Shown: positions 1-7,707, numbered from the stretch's first letter. The stretch: 14,527 nucleotides of DNA from JBEIDK01 sp040383485 (GCA_040383485.1 JBEIDK010000081.1:1-14527), one strand, 5' to 3'. Notes: generated by a model from the sequence alone, not told the origin. Made by a program: numbers and translations.

Positions 1-885
1 ACTGATGAAATTAGCAATTCATTTTTAGCTTGCTATAATGTTGAGGATTTAGATAACATAACATTTGTTGACAAGATACAATCTAATCCGGGCTCTGGTT
101 CTATTGTGCATAATACCTATTACAAAAATGGATTCTGCTATACATCATGGTACAAAGATGGTTATACAATTGTTGATGCTAATAGACCACATAACTTGAT
201 ACAGGTTGGTAATTATGATGCTTTTCATGGCTCAGGAAATGGCTTTCATGGAACTTGGGGTGTTTATACATATTTGCCCTCAGGTAATGTATTACTGACA
301 AATATCGATACCTCAATGGCTAATAATGTTGGCGCCTTATTTGTTGTAACACCAACCATTCAGCAAGCCTGTTATTTAGAAGGTAATGTTGTAGATTCTA
401 TTACAAACTTTCCATTAGGAAATGTTTCAATATCAGCCACTCAAGCATCTCAAAGCTTTAATGACCTTTCTAATTTAAGCGGAAATTTTGCAACAGGAAC
501 AGTACATTCAGGCTTATATAATATAACTTTTACAAAGGCAGGTTACTTTCCCTTAACATATAACAATGTAAATTTACAAAATGGTTTAGTCACAAATTTA
601 AATGTTAAGTTAGTAAATCTCATTTCTAATTCAATTGAAGAAAATAACTTCAAAAATGCGATTAAGATTGTTGTTGGATCAGACAAGAATTTACTTTTAC
701 AATCTAAAAACCTCAATGAAATTTATAGAATGCAATTATTTAATATTGATGGGAAAGAGTTAATTTCTGATAATATTTTGCGAAGTGACAGCTCTTATAA
801 TCTAAGCCAAATTTCAAGTGGAATATATTTTGTAAAAATATTTAATGCTAAAAATGAATCGGCAATATTCAAGGTGATATTGTAA
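1..885 (+). CDS. Secreted choice-of-anchor-B-like protein with T9SS sorting domain (5' end missing)
   Basis: The frame is open from base 1, so the gene begins upstream of the window; the GTG at 106 is only an internal codon. Three parts can be seen. First comes a beta-propeller-like stretch with WYKDGYTIVDANRPHNLIQVG and HGTWGVYTYLPSGNVLLTN, which resembles the LVIVD/choice-of-anchor B family. Around window codons 120-205 there is a carboxypeptidase-regulatory-like beta-sandwich (LEGNVVDSITNFPLGNVSIS ... LYNITFTKAGY). The last ~75 residues look like a Por/type IX sorting domain (MQLFNIDGKEL, LSQISSGIYFVKI, ending FKVIL). From family knowledge, such proteins cross the outer membrane through the type IX system and are cleaved and anchored or released. 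Substrate and role are unknown. lpxB follows 11 bases downstream, so co-transcription is possible although the functions look unrelated. Confidence 0.85.
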   Translation, partial: TDEISNSFLACYNVEDLDNITFVDKIQSNPGSGSIVHNTYYKNGFCYTSWYKDGYTIVDANRPHNLIQVGNYDAFHGSGNGFHGTWGVYTYLPSGNVLLTNIDTSMANNVGALFVVTPTIQQACYLEGNVVDSITNFPLGNVSISATQASQSFNDLSNLSGNFATGTVHSGLYNITFTKAGYFPLTYNNVNLQNGLVTNLNVKLVNLISNSIEENNFKNAIKIVVGSDKNLLLQSKNLNEIYRMQLFNIDGKELISDNILRSDSSYNLSQISSGIYFVKIFNAKNESAIFKVIL

Positions 886-896
886 TTTTTTAAGTT

Positions 897-2012
897 ATGA
901 AATACTATATTATTGCAGGTGAGGCATCAGGTGATTTGCATGCAAGCAATTTGATGAAAGAATTAAAATTGCAAGATTCAAATGCCGACTTTCGTTTTTG
1001 GGGTGGAGATTTAATGCAGGCACAAGGAGGAAAGCTGGTAAAGCACTATCGAGATTTGGCGTTCATGGGTTTTGCAGAAGTGATAAAAAACCTACGTTAT
1101 ATTTTACGCAATCTGGATTATTGTAAAAAAGACATTTCCGCATTTAGGCCACATGTAATTATACTTGTTGATTATCCCGGATTCAATTTAAGGATAGCAG
1201 AGTACGCCAAACAGCAAGGATTCAGAAACTATTATTATATTTCTCCTCAAATATGGGCATGGAAACAATCAAGAATAAATGCCATTAGAAGAGATATTGA
1301 TAGGATGTTTGTTATACTACCTTTCGAAAAAAAATTCTATCAACAATTTAATTATCCTGTTGATTTTGTTGGACATCCTTTATTAGATGTAATTCCGGAA
1401 GTTGACGAACATAAAAACATAACTGAAAAAGTAATTGCATTATTACCTGGTAGCAGAAAACAAGAAATAAAAACGATGTTACCAATTATGTTGAGAGCAG
1501 CTGAAAAAATAAAAGGTTATAGACTAATTGTGGCAGCTGCTCCTAGTATTGATCCTGCTTTTTATCATCAATTTTTAAAACACCATCATGCTCAAATAAT
1601 AGTTGGCAAAACATATGAAATTTTACAAAATGCAAATGCAGCGCTTGTAACATCAGGAACTGCAACGTTAGAAACTGCATTATTAAATGTGCCGCAAGTA
1701 GTTTGCTATAAAGGAAATAGACTAAGTTATATGATTGCAAAACAAATTATAAAAGTCAAATATATTTCATTAGTAAATTTAATTTTAGACAAGCCATTGG
1801 TAAAAGAATTGATTCAAAATAATTTTAATGAAGAACAAGTTTATATTGAGTTAACTAAGATATTGGAACCAGAAACACAAAAAAATATAATTTCTGAATA
1901 CGCATATCTAAAACAAATCCTAGGCAATAAAGGAGCATCTAAAAGAGCCGCAGAACTAATTTGGGGTTATTTAAATAAAAAAAAAATTGATGCTGCATGG
2001 CAATTAAATTAA
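897..2012 (+). CDS. lpxB: Lipid-A-disaccharide synthase LpxB
   Basis: This is the GT19 glycosyltransferase that joins UDP-2,3-diacylglucosamine and lipid X to make the lipid A disaccharide at the inner face of the inner membrane. The sequence shows the N-terminal IIAGEASGDLHASNL (Gly8-Asp13), FMGFAEV, VDYPGFNLRIAEYAK, the YISPQIWAWKQSR block, VGHPLLD, the nucleotide-sugar site LLPGSRKQEI (Pro184-Lys188) and TSGTATLET (Thr252 onward). The length of 371 residues is close to that of known LpxB proteins. The ATG at 897 lies 11 bases after the preceding stop and gives the normal N-terminus. No other lpx gene is in the window, and the surE partner often seen beside lpxB in this phylum is not directly upstream. 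Its stop lies only 7 bases from the stop of the convergent transporter gene, so transcription of the two probably collides or shares a terminator. Confidence 0.96.
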   Translation: MKYYIIAGEASGDLHASNLMKELKLQDSNADFRFWGGDLMQAQGGKLVKHYRDLAFMGFAEVIKNLRYILRNLDYCKKDISAFRPHVIILVDYPGFNLRIAEYAKQQGFRNYYYISPQIWAWKQSRINAIRRDIDRMFVILPFEKKFYQQFNYPVDFVGHPLLDVIPEVDEHKNITEKVIALLPGSRKQEIKTMLPIMLRAAEKIKGYRLIVAAAPSIDPAFYHQFLKHHHAQIIVGKTYEILQNANAALVTSGTATLETALLNVPQVVCYKGNRLSYMIAKQIIKVKYISLVNLILDKPLVKELIQNNFNEEQVYIELTKILEPETQKNIISEYAYLKQILGNKGASKRAAELIWGYLNKKKIDAAWQLN

Positions 2013-2019
2013 ATTTTAA

Positions 2020-3489
2020 TTATTTTTTCTTCATTAATAGCAAATAAACAATTCCTGAAATAAAAAACCCTACAAACCAAGCATAGTTGTATAAATTTGA
2101 TATCCAAGTTGGAAATGCAGAGTGCTCAACTAAATTTACATTTAATAAAAAACCGGGAATATTTGGCACTATGCCTAATATCAATGCAACTATTGCTTTC
2201 ATGTTAAATCCATTATTATAATAATAGATTCCTTTTTCAAAATAAAGTTCATCTCTTAATAAAAGTTTATTTCTTATAAAATAGTAATCGGCAATCATAA
2301 TTCCTCCAACGGGTCCTAACAAACTAGAATAAGCAATGAGCCAATTAAATATATATCCTGAAGGGTCAGCAATTAGCTTCCAAGGACAAATGAGAATGCC
2401 TAATATTCCTGTAATGTAACCACCAATTTTGAAATTAATTTTATTAGGCATCAGGTTAGCAAAATCATTTGCTGGGCTTACAATGTTGGCCGCAATATTT
2501 GTTGCAAGAGTTGATAAAACAACCGCTAGCATAGCAAATGATATAATTAATTTACTATCAAATTTTGTTGCTAACACTAACGGATCCCAAATGGTACTTC
2601 CATAAATTATTGTTGTTGCTGATGTTACTACAACGCCTATAAATGCAAACAATGTCATTGAAGGAGGTAGGCCTATTATTTGTCCTATTACTTGTGCTCT
2701 TTGACTATTTGCATAGCGGGTAAAATCAGGAATATTAAGTGAAAGTGTAGCCCAATAACCAACCATACCAGTCAAGGCTGGAAAGAAATAAACCAGAAAA
2801 TCTGAAATATTGTTGAATTTAGAAGGTTGTGCCAAAATTGGTCCTAGACCATTGCTAGCAGCTATTGCCCAAAAGAGTAAAGCCAAGGCTGCAACAGGCA
2901 GAAAGAATGCCTTGAAAACTAAGAGCTTCTTAATGCTATCAACACCAAGATAAACCACATACATATTAATTAACCAAAAGAGAATAAAGAAAATTGCAGG
3001 ACCAGTTTGCAATGACAATACCTCGGGAAATATTTGAGGCAAATTGTTTAAACGAGGAAACCATAATTGAAACATTTGAAAAAGCGCTGAGCCTCCAATC
3101 CATGTTTGAATACCAAACCAACCACAAGCGACAATTGCTCGCAAAAGAGCTGGAATATTTGCTCCTCTAACGCCAAAACTAGCGCGCGCTAATACTGGAA
3201 AAGGAATTCCATATTTAGCTCCTGCGTGACCATTTAAAATCATTGGAATAAGAACAACGGTGTTTCCTAAAAATATGGTAAGTATTGCTTGCCACCAATT
3301 CATACCTCCTTGTATAAGTGAACTAGCAAGCATATAAGTAGGAATGCACAGACTCATGCTTATCCATAAGGCCGCATAATTCCATGTATTCCATGTACGT
3401 TCGGTCAACAATACTGGAGCAAGATCCTCACTAAAAAGTACTGAATCTTTAATCGAATCATTGTTTTCAATCTGCGAATTTAAAGCCAT
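2020..3489 (-). CDS. NCS1 family nucleobase/hydantoin:cation symporter
   Basis: This 489-residue, about 12-helix inner-membrane protein belongs to the nucleobase:cation symporter-1 family (Mhp1, uracil, allantoin and cytosine permeases). Family features include LTERTWNTWNYAALW near the N-terminus, GAKYGIPFPVLARASFGVRG, CGWFGIQTWIGG (Trp124 and Gln128, spaced like Mhp1 Trp117 and Gln121), GYWATLSLNIPDFTRYA (Trp246, aligning with Mhp1 Trp220) and NIAANIVSPANDF in the region of Mhp1 Asn318. These conserved substrate-site residues suggest an active transporter of a planar heterocycle such as uracil, allantoin or a hydantoin; the exact substrate cannot be read from sequence. The start is the ATG at 3489, the first good Met before the conserved block. 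A PreT-like pyrimidine reductase subunit lies 4 kb away on the other strand, which suggests but does not prove a pyrimidine or hydantoin substrate. Confidence 0.93.
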   Translation of the reverse strand: MALNSQIENNDSIKDSVLFSEDLAPVLLTERTWNTWNYAALWISMSLCIPTYMLASSLIQGGMNWWQAILTIFLGNTVVLIPMILNGHAGAKYGIPFPVLARASFGVRGANIPALLRAIVACGWFGIQTWIGGSALFQMFQLWFPRLNNLPQIFPEVLSLQTGPAIFFILFWLINMYVVYLGVDSIKKLLVFKAFFLPVAALALLFWAIAASNGLGPILAQPSKFNNISDFLVYFFPALTGMVGYWATLSLNIPDFTRYANSQRAQVIGQIIGLPPSMTLFAFIGVVVTSATTIIYGSTIWDPLVLATKFDSKLIISFAMLAVVLSTLATNIAANIVSPANDFANLMPNKINFKIGGYITGILGILICPWKLIADPSGYIFNWLIAYSSLLGPVGGIMIADYYFIRNKLLLRDELYFEKGIYYYNNGFNMKAIVALILGIVPNIPGFLLNVNLVEHSAFPTWISNLYNYAWFVGFFISGIVYLLLMKKK

Positions 3490-3830
3490 AGAAAAATATA
3501 TATGTAATCACTAAATTAAATATTCTTATGATGTTATCAATTAAACTTAGAATACGCATTTTGAAATTCCATTACAATGCAACCCCCCTTTAAAATATGA
3601 AATAAACAACTTTTTCTCATGCATCACATATTCATTATAATATATTCGTAAAAGTTCATATTTTACAAGGCTTTGGCGTTTCACTACGAACCTCAAACGA
3701 GTAATCTGAGTTAAAAGATATTCTCTTAAAATATTCAAATAAATTTTTAAGATTTCATTTAATGCACTTGTTATTTTATGGTGAATTGTTTTTTAACTTT
3801 AATTTGTAACCAAATAATTAATGTGTTTAA
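3490..3830. other. Intergenic region between divergent transporter and pabB genes
   Basis: About 340 bases without a supported gene. Most of it is occupied by the degenerate repeat element at 3539-3714. It must also hold the promoters of both flanking genes. For pabB, TTAATTTG at 3799-3806 resembles the Bacteroidota -7 element TAnnTTTG, but no matching -33 TTTG lies at the usual distance. No clear promoter was found for the transporter. A 63-codon open frame on the minus strand (3547-3738) lies almost wholly within the repeat and is not taken as a gene. Confidence 0.6.
3539..3714. repeat. Degenerate MITE-like inverted-repeat element (copy 1)
   Basis: Both ends match the palindromic element at 11860-11933. 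At the left end, GAAATTCCATTACAATGCAA (3563-3582) matches the minus strand of 11890-11909 at 18 of 20 bases, and the bases before it (3539-3562) follow the same arm with more changes. At the right end, 3691-3712 matches the minus strand of 11866-11887 at 18 of 22 bases. The two outer ends form degenerate terminal inverted repeats of each other. About 100 extra bases separate the matching parts. They include two small hairpins: GTAAAA/TTTTAC at 3648-3666, and an imperfect 10-base stem at 3672-3681 with 3688-3697. A run of six C at 3583-3588 stands out in this AT-rich DNA. No transposase is visible. Exact boundaries are uncertain. Confidence 0.65.
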
Positions 3831-5132
3831 TTGAAAAGAAAAATATTTAAATATACTCCAAATAACATTGAAGAATTCAAAAACAAGATTTTGAATTGGA
3901 GCAATAAATTTGATTTTTTTACTTATTTAGAAAGCAATTCGGATACCCAAAAAACAAATTGTAATTACAATACTTATGATTGTTTGTTTGCTATAGGAAA
4001 TTTAAGCGTTTTAAAAGTAGTTGGAAATGATTCTTTTGATTCTTTACAAAGATATATTAATAAGTGTAAAGATTGGATTTTTGGTCATATAAATTATGAC
4101 ATGAAAAATGAAATTGAAAATTTATCATCCAATAATGAAGACCTAATACTTTTCCCTAATATATCATTCTTTCAGCCTAAATATTTAATTATTCAAAAAG
4201 GAGTTGAGCTGTCATTGTATTACAATAATGTAGATGACATTAGAATATTTAATGAAATTGATTTATTTGAATTAGAAGAGACAGTAGCTAATGATTCCCT
4301 AAATTTAAAGCCTGAATTTACAAAAGAGGATTACCTAAAAAGAGTTGCCAAAGTTCAAAATGAAATAAAAAAAGGAAATATTTATGAACTTAATTTTTGC
4401 TTTAAGTATGGCGCTCACAATGTTTCAATAAACCCTTCTAAAATATGGCAGAACCTCAATGAACTTTCAAATGCTCCGATGTCATGTTATTATAAAAATA
4501 AAAATCATTATTTATTGTGTTCAAGTCCGGAAAGATTTATAAAAAAAATAAATAATAAATTAATAGCGCAACCAATAAAAGGAACAGCAAAGAGAGGAGA
4601 AAGCAATGAAACAGATGAATTAATTAAAATTGAATTGAAAAACAACTTAAAGGAACAAAATGAAAATGTAATGATTGTGGACTTGGTTAGAAATGATTTG
4701 AGTAAGGTTGCAGATAGTCAATCAGTAAAAGTTGAAGAATTGTTTGAAGTTTATAGTTTTAAACAAGTGCATCAACTTATTTCCACAATAACTTGTTCTG
4801 TAAGCAAAAATTATTCAATTACTAATATCTTAAAAGCTAATTTTCCAATGGGTTCTATGACAGGTGCCCCTAAGGTAAGTGCAATGAAATTAATTGAGGA
4901 ATTTGAAATGACTAAACGGGGTATTTATTCTGGTACTATCGGATACATTGAACCTAATGGTAATTTTGATTTTAACGTAGTAATAAGAAGTTTGGTTTAT
5001 AATTCAGAGAATAAAAATCTTTCATACAGTGTTGGTTCAGCAATAACCTCGCTTGCCAATGCAAATGAAGAATATGATGAGTGTTTATTAAAGGCCAAGA
5101 TTATTCAAGATTTATTCAAAAAAACTATTTAA
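3831..5132 (+). CDS. pabB: Aminodeoxychorismate synthase component I (PabB-type chorismate-binding enzyme)
   Basis: This cytoplasmic enzyme converts chorismate with ammonia to aminodeoxychorismate, the p-aminobenzoate precursor for folate. The C-terminal two thirds is a chorismate-binding domain with IAQPIKGTAKRG (Lys250 is the PabB-type nucleophile; TrpE usually has Ala in PIAGT), NVMIVDLVRNDLSKVA, VHQLISTITCSV, FPMGSMTGAPKVSAMKLIEE, GIYSGTIGYIEPNG and SVGSAIT. The N-terminal ~150 residues are divergent but of the length usual for Bacteroidota PabB (433 in total). The start is TTG at 3831, directly after an in-frame TAA; the next in-frame Met is near residue 91, too late for the fold, and the ATG at 3821 is out of frame and soon stops. 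No pabA or pabC lies nearby, so the glutaminase is probably encoded elsewhere or shared with tryptophan synthesis. A role as anthranilate synthase is less likely because of the PIKGT motif. Confidence 0.9.
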   Translation: MKRKIFKYTPNNIEEFKNKILNWSNKFDFFTYLESNSDTQKTNCNYNTYDCLFAIGNLSVLKVVGNDSFDSLQRYINKCKDWIFGHINYDMKNEIENLSSNNEDLILFPNISFFQPKYLIIQKGVELSLYYNNVDDIRIFNEIDLFELEETVANDSLNLKPEFTKEDYLKRVAKVQNEIKKGNIYELNFCFKYGAHNVSINPSKIWQNLNELSNAPMSCYYKNKNHYLLCSSPERFIKKINNKLIAQPIKGTAKRGESNETDELIKIELKNNLKEQNENVMIVDLVRNDLSKVADSQSVKVEELFEVYSFKQVHQLISTITCSVSKNYSITNILKANFPMGSMTGAPKVSAMKLIEEFEMTKRGIYSGTIGYIEPNGNFDFNVVIRSLVYNSENKNLSYSVGSAITSLANANEEYDECLLKAKIIQDLFKKTI

Positions 5133-5291
5133 TATTTTGAAATACAAAAAATGTTTTTACTTTTGAAGAAATGTTAATTTAGTTTTTAAAATTAATATTA
5201 AAAGCCCCAAGGGTAATTACTAATTAAAATTTATATCGCATAGAAAAAATCTTTACTTAAATTATTTATTAATTTTTTAACGTAAAGTACT

Positions 5292-5894
5292 ATGGATACT
5301 CCTAAAAAAGTTTCGGACCAACAACTAGTTTCAGACTACATAAATGGTCGTGAATTGGCACTGAATGAGCTATTAAAAAGGCATCAACACAAACTTATTA
5401 ATTTCATTAATTTTATTGTTAAAGATTCTGATTTAGCAAATGATATTTTTCAAGAGTCTTTTTTTAAATTTATAAAGGCTTCAAAAAATGCCAGCTTTAA
5501 AAATGATGGGAAATTTTATGGATATCTTTCTACTATAGCTTATAATTTGGCTATGGACCATATTCGCAAAAATAAAAAAATGCCAACTATAAGTGGTGGT
5601 GTCGATTGGTGTATATTTTCTAACTTGAAAGTTCATGAGACAAACGCACTTAACAAAATGATTAATAATCAATCTAAAATTATTTTAAGAAAAGTCCTAG
5701 ATGAGCTGCCAAATAAATACAAGGAGATTATAGAGATGAGGCTATTAAGAAATATGTCATTCAAAGAAATTGCTGCACATACAAATACTCCAATAAATAC
5801 TTGTCTAAGTCATTTCAGAAATGCAATTATTAAAATTAAGCAATTAATGGCACAAAAAAATGTTACTGAAGAAGTGTTAGCTTTAGCTTCATAA
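5292..5894 (+). CDS. ECF-type sigma-70 family RNA polymerase sigma factor
   Basis: A 200-residue two-domain sigma factor. Region 2 covers about residues 9-95, with LVSDYINGRELALNELLKRH, the core-binding DSDLANDIFQESFFKFIKA and the -10-recognition segment YLSTIAYNLAMDHIRKNKK. Region 4 covers about 130-190, with VLDELPNKYKEIIEMRLLRN and the helix-turn-helix MSFKEIAAHTNTPINTCLSH FRNAIIKIK. There is no region 1 or 3, so it belongs to the ECF group. The usual cognate anti-sigma gene is not next to it: the gene upstream is pabB, 159 bases away, and the one downstream is an rRNA methyltransferase with its own promoter. It therefore looks like a single-gene transcription unit. How its activity is controlled cannot be read from the sequence. 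The upstream gap carries no clear promoter that I can name. ATG at 5292 is a good start, immediately ahead of region 2. Confidence 0.93.
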   Translation: MDTPKKVSDQQLVSDYINGRELALNELLKRHQHKLINFINFIVKDSDLANDIFQESFFKFIKASKNASFKNDGKFYGYLSTIAYNLAMDHIRKNKKMPTISGGVDWCIFSNLKVHETNALNKMINNQSKIILRKVLDELPNKYKEIIEMRLLRNMSFKEIAAHTNTPINTCLSHFRNAIIKIKQLMAQKNVTEEVLALAS

Positions 5895-5918
5895 ATATTC
5901 AAACTGAAATATTTTTTT
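5893..5918 (+). terminator. Possible weak terminator after the sigma factor gene
   Basis: AAATATT (5893-5899) and AATATTT (5908-5914) form a 7-base stem followed by further T residues to 5918. An alternative stem, ATTCAAA/TTTGAAT (5897-5903 with 5916-5922), uses the same DNA. All the pairs in the first stem are A-T, so termination would be weak and chance occurrence in this AT-rich sequence is possible. Confidence 0.25.
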
Positions 5919-5951
5919 GAATGTTATCGTTCAATTTAAGACTGATGCATT

Positions 5952-5984
5952 TTTGTAATAATTGATTTTATTTGTTCACATTTG
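5952..5984 (+). promoter_or_regulatory. Bacteroidota-type promoter of the rlmI-like gene
   Basis: TTTG at 5952-5955, then 21 bases, then CACATTTG at 5977-5984. This fits the phylum's primary sigma consensus (-33 TTTG, about 19-21 bases, -7 TAnnTTTG) with one mismatch in the -7 box. Transcription would begin near 5990, giving a very short leader before the GTG at 5999. A TTG at 5972 upstream of the expected transcription start is therefore unlikely to be the start codon. Confidence 0.5.
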
Positions 5985-5998
5985 CGAAAATAAATAAA

Positions 5999-7192
5999 GT
6001 GATTGCAAAACTAATTCTCTCATCCGGCAAAGACCAAAGCATACGTAGATTTCATCCTTGGGTATTTTCGGGTGCAATAAAAAAAATAAAAGATGAAAAT
6101 GGCCGCGAAATAATTCCTAATGAAGGAGACGTTATTAGAGTTTTCGATAATAAAGACGAATTTCTAGGTGTAGGTCATTATAGTAATGGGTCTATTGCTG
6201 TTAGAATTCTTAGCTTTGAAGATGTTGATATTGATTCTGATTTTTGGAAAAATAAAATTTCAAACGCTTATAATAGGCGAATTATTTCAGGTATTGCAAA
6301 AAGTGAAGACACTAACGTTTATAGACTAATTCATGCAGAGGGTGATGGCTTGCCTGGTTTAATAGTTGACTTTTACAACGGATTTGCAGTAATTCAGGCG
6401 CATTCAATAGGAATGTATCAAATGAAAAATTACATTGTCGAAGCCCTTAAAGCCATATATGGTAATTCGTTGCGCGGAATTTATGATAAAAGCAGCGAGA
6501 CACTTCCTAAAACCTATCTTACAGAAAATGGTTATTTATTTGGTTCTGGCGAGGCGGTGGAAGTTATTGAGAACGGACATAAATTTAATATTAATTGGAT
6601 AACGGGCCAAAAAACCGGCTTTTTTATTGACCAACGTGATAATAGACAACTCATTGCCAAATATTCTAAAGGCAAAAAAGTACTGAATACTTTCTGCTAT
6701 AGTGGCGGTTTCTCAGTATATGCAATGAATGCTGGCGCAAATTTGGTTCATTCTGTTGATTCTTCAAAAAAAGCCATTGAACTAACAAATGAAAATATGA
6801 AGTTGAACCATAAAGACGGATGTATTTATGAGTCTTTTGCTGAAGACACCTTTGATTTTTTAGAGAAAAGTGTTGAAGAATATGACCTTGTTATTTTAGA
6901 TCCACCAGCTTTTGCTAAGCATCAAAACGTTAAGCATAATGCTGTACAAGGTTATAAAAGGCTAAATGCAGAAACAATAAGAAAAATAAAAAGTGGTGGA
7001 ATTTTATTTACATTTTCATGCTCACAAGCTGTTGATAGGTATTTATTTAATAGTACAATTATGTCGGCTGCTATTCAAGCAAAAAGAAATGTAAGAGTGC
7101 TCCATCATTTATGTCAACCAGCCGACCATGCTCCAAGTATTTTTCACCCAGAAGGAGAATATTTAAAAGGTTTAGTTTTAATGATAGAATAA
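5999..7192 (+). CDS. rlmI: Class I SAM-dependent 23S rRNA m5C methyltransferase (RlmI-like)
   Basis: Predicted to methylate a cytosine C5 in 23S rRNA, as E. coli RlmI does at C1962. The N-terminal PUA domain (about residues 1-75) begins AKLILSSGKDQSIRRFHPWV and continues FSGAI. The Rossmann methyltransferase domain has TGQKTGFFIDQRDNR, the SAM motif VLNTFCYSGGFSVYAMNAGA, acidic VHSVDSS, motif IV LDPPAFAK (Asp301) and TFSCSQ, whose Cys341 is the expected catalytic residue. I chose GTG 5999 over the upstream TTG at 5972: it gives 397 residues (E. coli RlmI is 396), places the family N-terminus correctly, and lies downstream of the promoter at 5952-5984. The DUF4258-type gene follows after 24 bases and is probably co-transcribed. 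The exact target nucleotide is inferred from the family, not shown. Confidence 0.9.
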   Translation: MIAKLILSSGKDQSIRRFHPWVFSGAIKKIKDENGREIIPNEGDVIRVFDNKDEFLGVGHYSNGSIAVRILSFEDVDIDSDFWKNKISNAYNRRIISGIAKSEDTNVYRLIHAEGDGLPGLIVDFYNGFAVIQAHSIGMYQMKNYIVEALKAIYGNSLRGIYDKSSETLPKTYLTENGYLFGSGEAVEVIENGHKFNINWITGQKTGFFIDQRDNRQLIAKYSKGKKVLNTFCYSGGFSVYAMNAGANLVHSVDSSKKAIELTNENMKLNHKDGCIYESFAEDTFDFLEKSVEEYDLVILDPPAFAKHQNVKHNAVQGYKRLNAETIRKIKSGGILFTFSCSQAVDRYLFNSTIMSAAIQAKRNVRVLHHLCQPADHAPSIFHPEGEYLKGLVLMIE

Positions 7193-7216
7193 ATATAACT
7201 GCAAACTATTTTAATT

Positions 7217-7615
7217 ATGAACATGGGTAAAAGAGTGCGACTTTTTATTATTGGAGTAATACTAGGATCAATTATTATGTATTTTTTTGTACTAAAAGAT
7301 AGGAATATTTACCTAGGACCGGAAGAAGTAATAATTACAAAAATCCAAGAAGGCAAGCCGAAAATTTCAAGCAAAGCAAAATGTAAAATGGATTGTTATG
7401 ATATAAGTGCAGCCGAAATAAAATTATTATTGGAAAATGCTGACATTGATTTTAGTGCAAGTGATGTGCATGGAAAGCCCTGTAAAACCTATATAATTAA
7501 TAACGAAGATAACTCTGTTGAATTAAATCAGGTAACTTTTCAATTATGTGACACTGTTATTATTCTCAGCAACATCGAAGTTAAATCAAAAAAAATATGT
7601 GATTGCGAAAACTAG
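7217..7615 (+). CDS. Membrane-anchored Cys-rich small protein, DUF4258-like
   Basis: A 132-residue protein with one N-terminal membrane helix (about residues 7-25, VRLFIIGVILGSIIMYFFVL) and a soluble remainder that should face the periplasm. The soluble part contains SSKAKCKMDCYDISAAEIK, HGKPCKTYIIN, FQLCDTVIILSNIE and a C-terminal KKICDCEN. Cysteines are at 56, 60, 89, 111, 128 and 130. Their number and the CxxxC and CxC spacing suggest disulfides or metal binding, which is inference. The pattern resembles Bacteroidota proteins annotated as DUF4258, for which I know no established function. ATG 7217 is used; ATG 7223 (MGKRVRL) is an equally possible start two codons later. It sits 24 bases after the rlmI-like gene and is likely translated from the same mRNA. 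Confidence 0.75.
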   Translation: MNMGKRVRLFIIGVILGSIIMYFFVLKDRNIYLGPEEVIITKIQEGKPKISSKAKCKMDCYDISAAEIKLLLENADIDFSASDVHGKPCKTYIINNEDNSVELNQVTFQLCDTVIILSNIEVKSKKICDCEN

Positions 7616-7707
7616 TACATTCATCATCACTATTTATTGAAATTGTAACAATTTTCATATTCTCGATTTATTAGTTTATTTTTAGATTCAACTTAATAGA
7701 ATTTCCA

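Noticed and set aside
1543..1740. Antisense open frame within lpxB
   Set aside because: It lies opposite conserved LpxB motifs and has no independent support.
3547..3738. Open frame of 63 codons on the minus strand in the intergenic region
   Set aside because: It lies almost entirely within the degenerate repeat element at 3539-3714, has no recognisable domain and is best explained as chance coding of the repeat.
5133..5291. Gap before the sigma factor gene checked for a riboswitch or promoter
   Set aside because: It is very AT-rich with no conserved aptamer, no good -33/-7 pair and no strong hairpin.
5481..5672. Antisense open frame within the sigma factor gene
   Set aside because: It is a shadow of the real gene on the other strand with no motif of its own.
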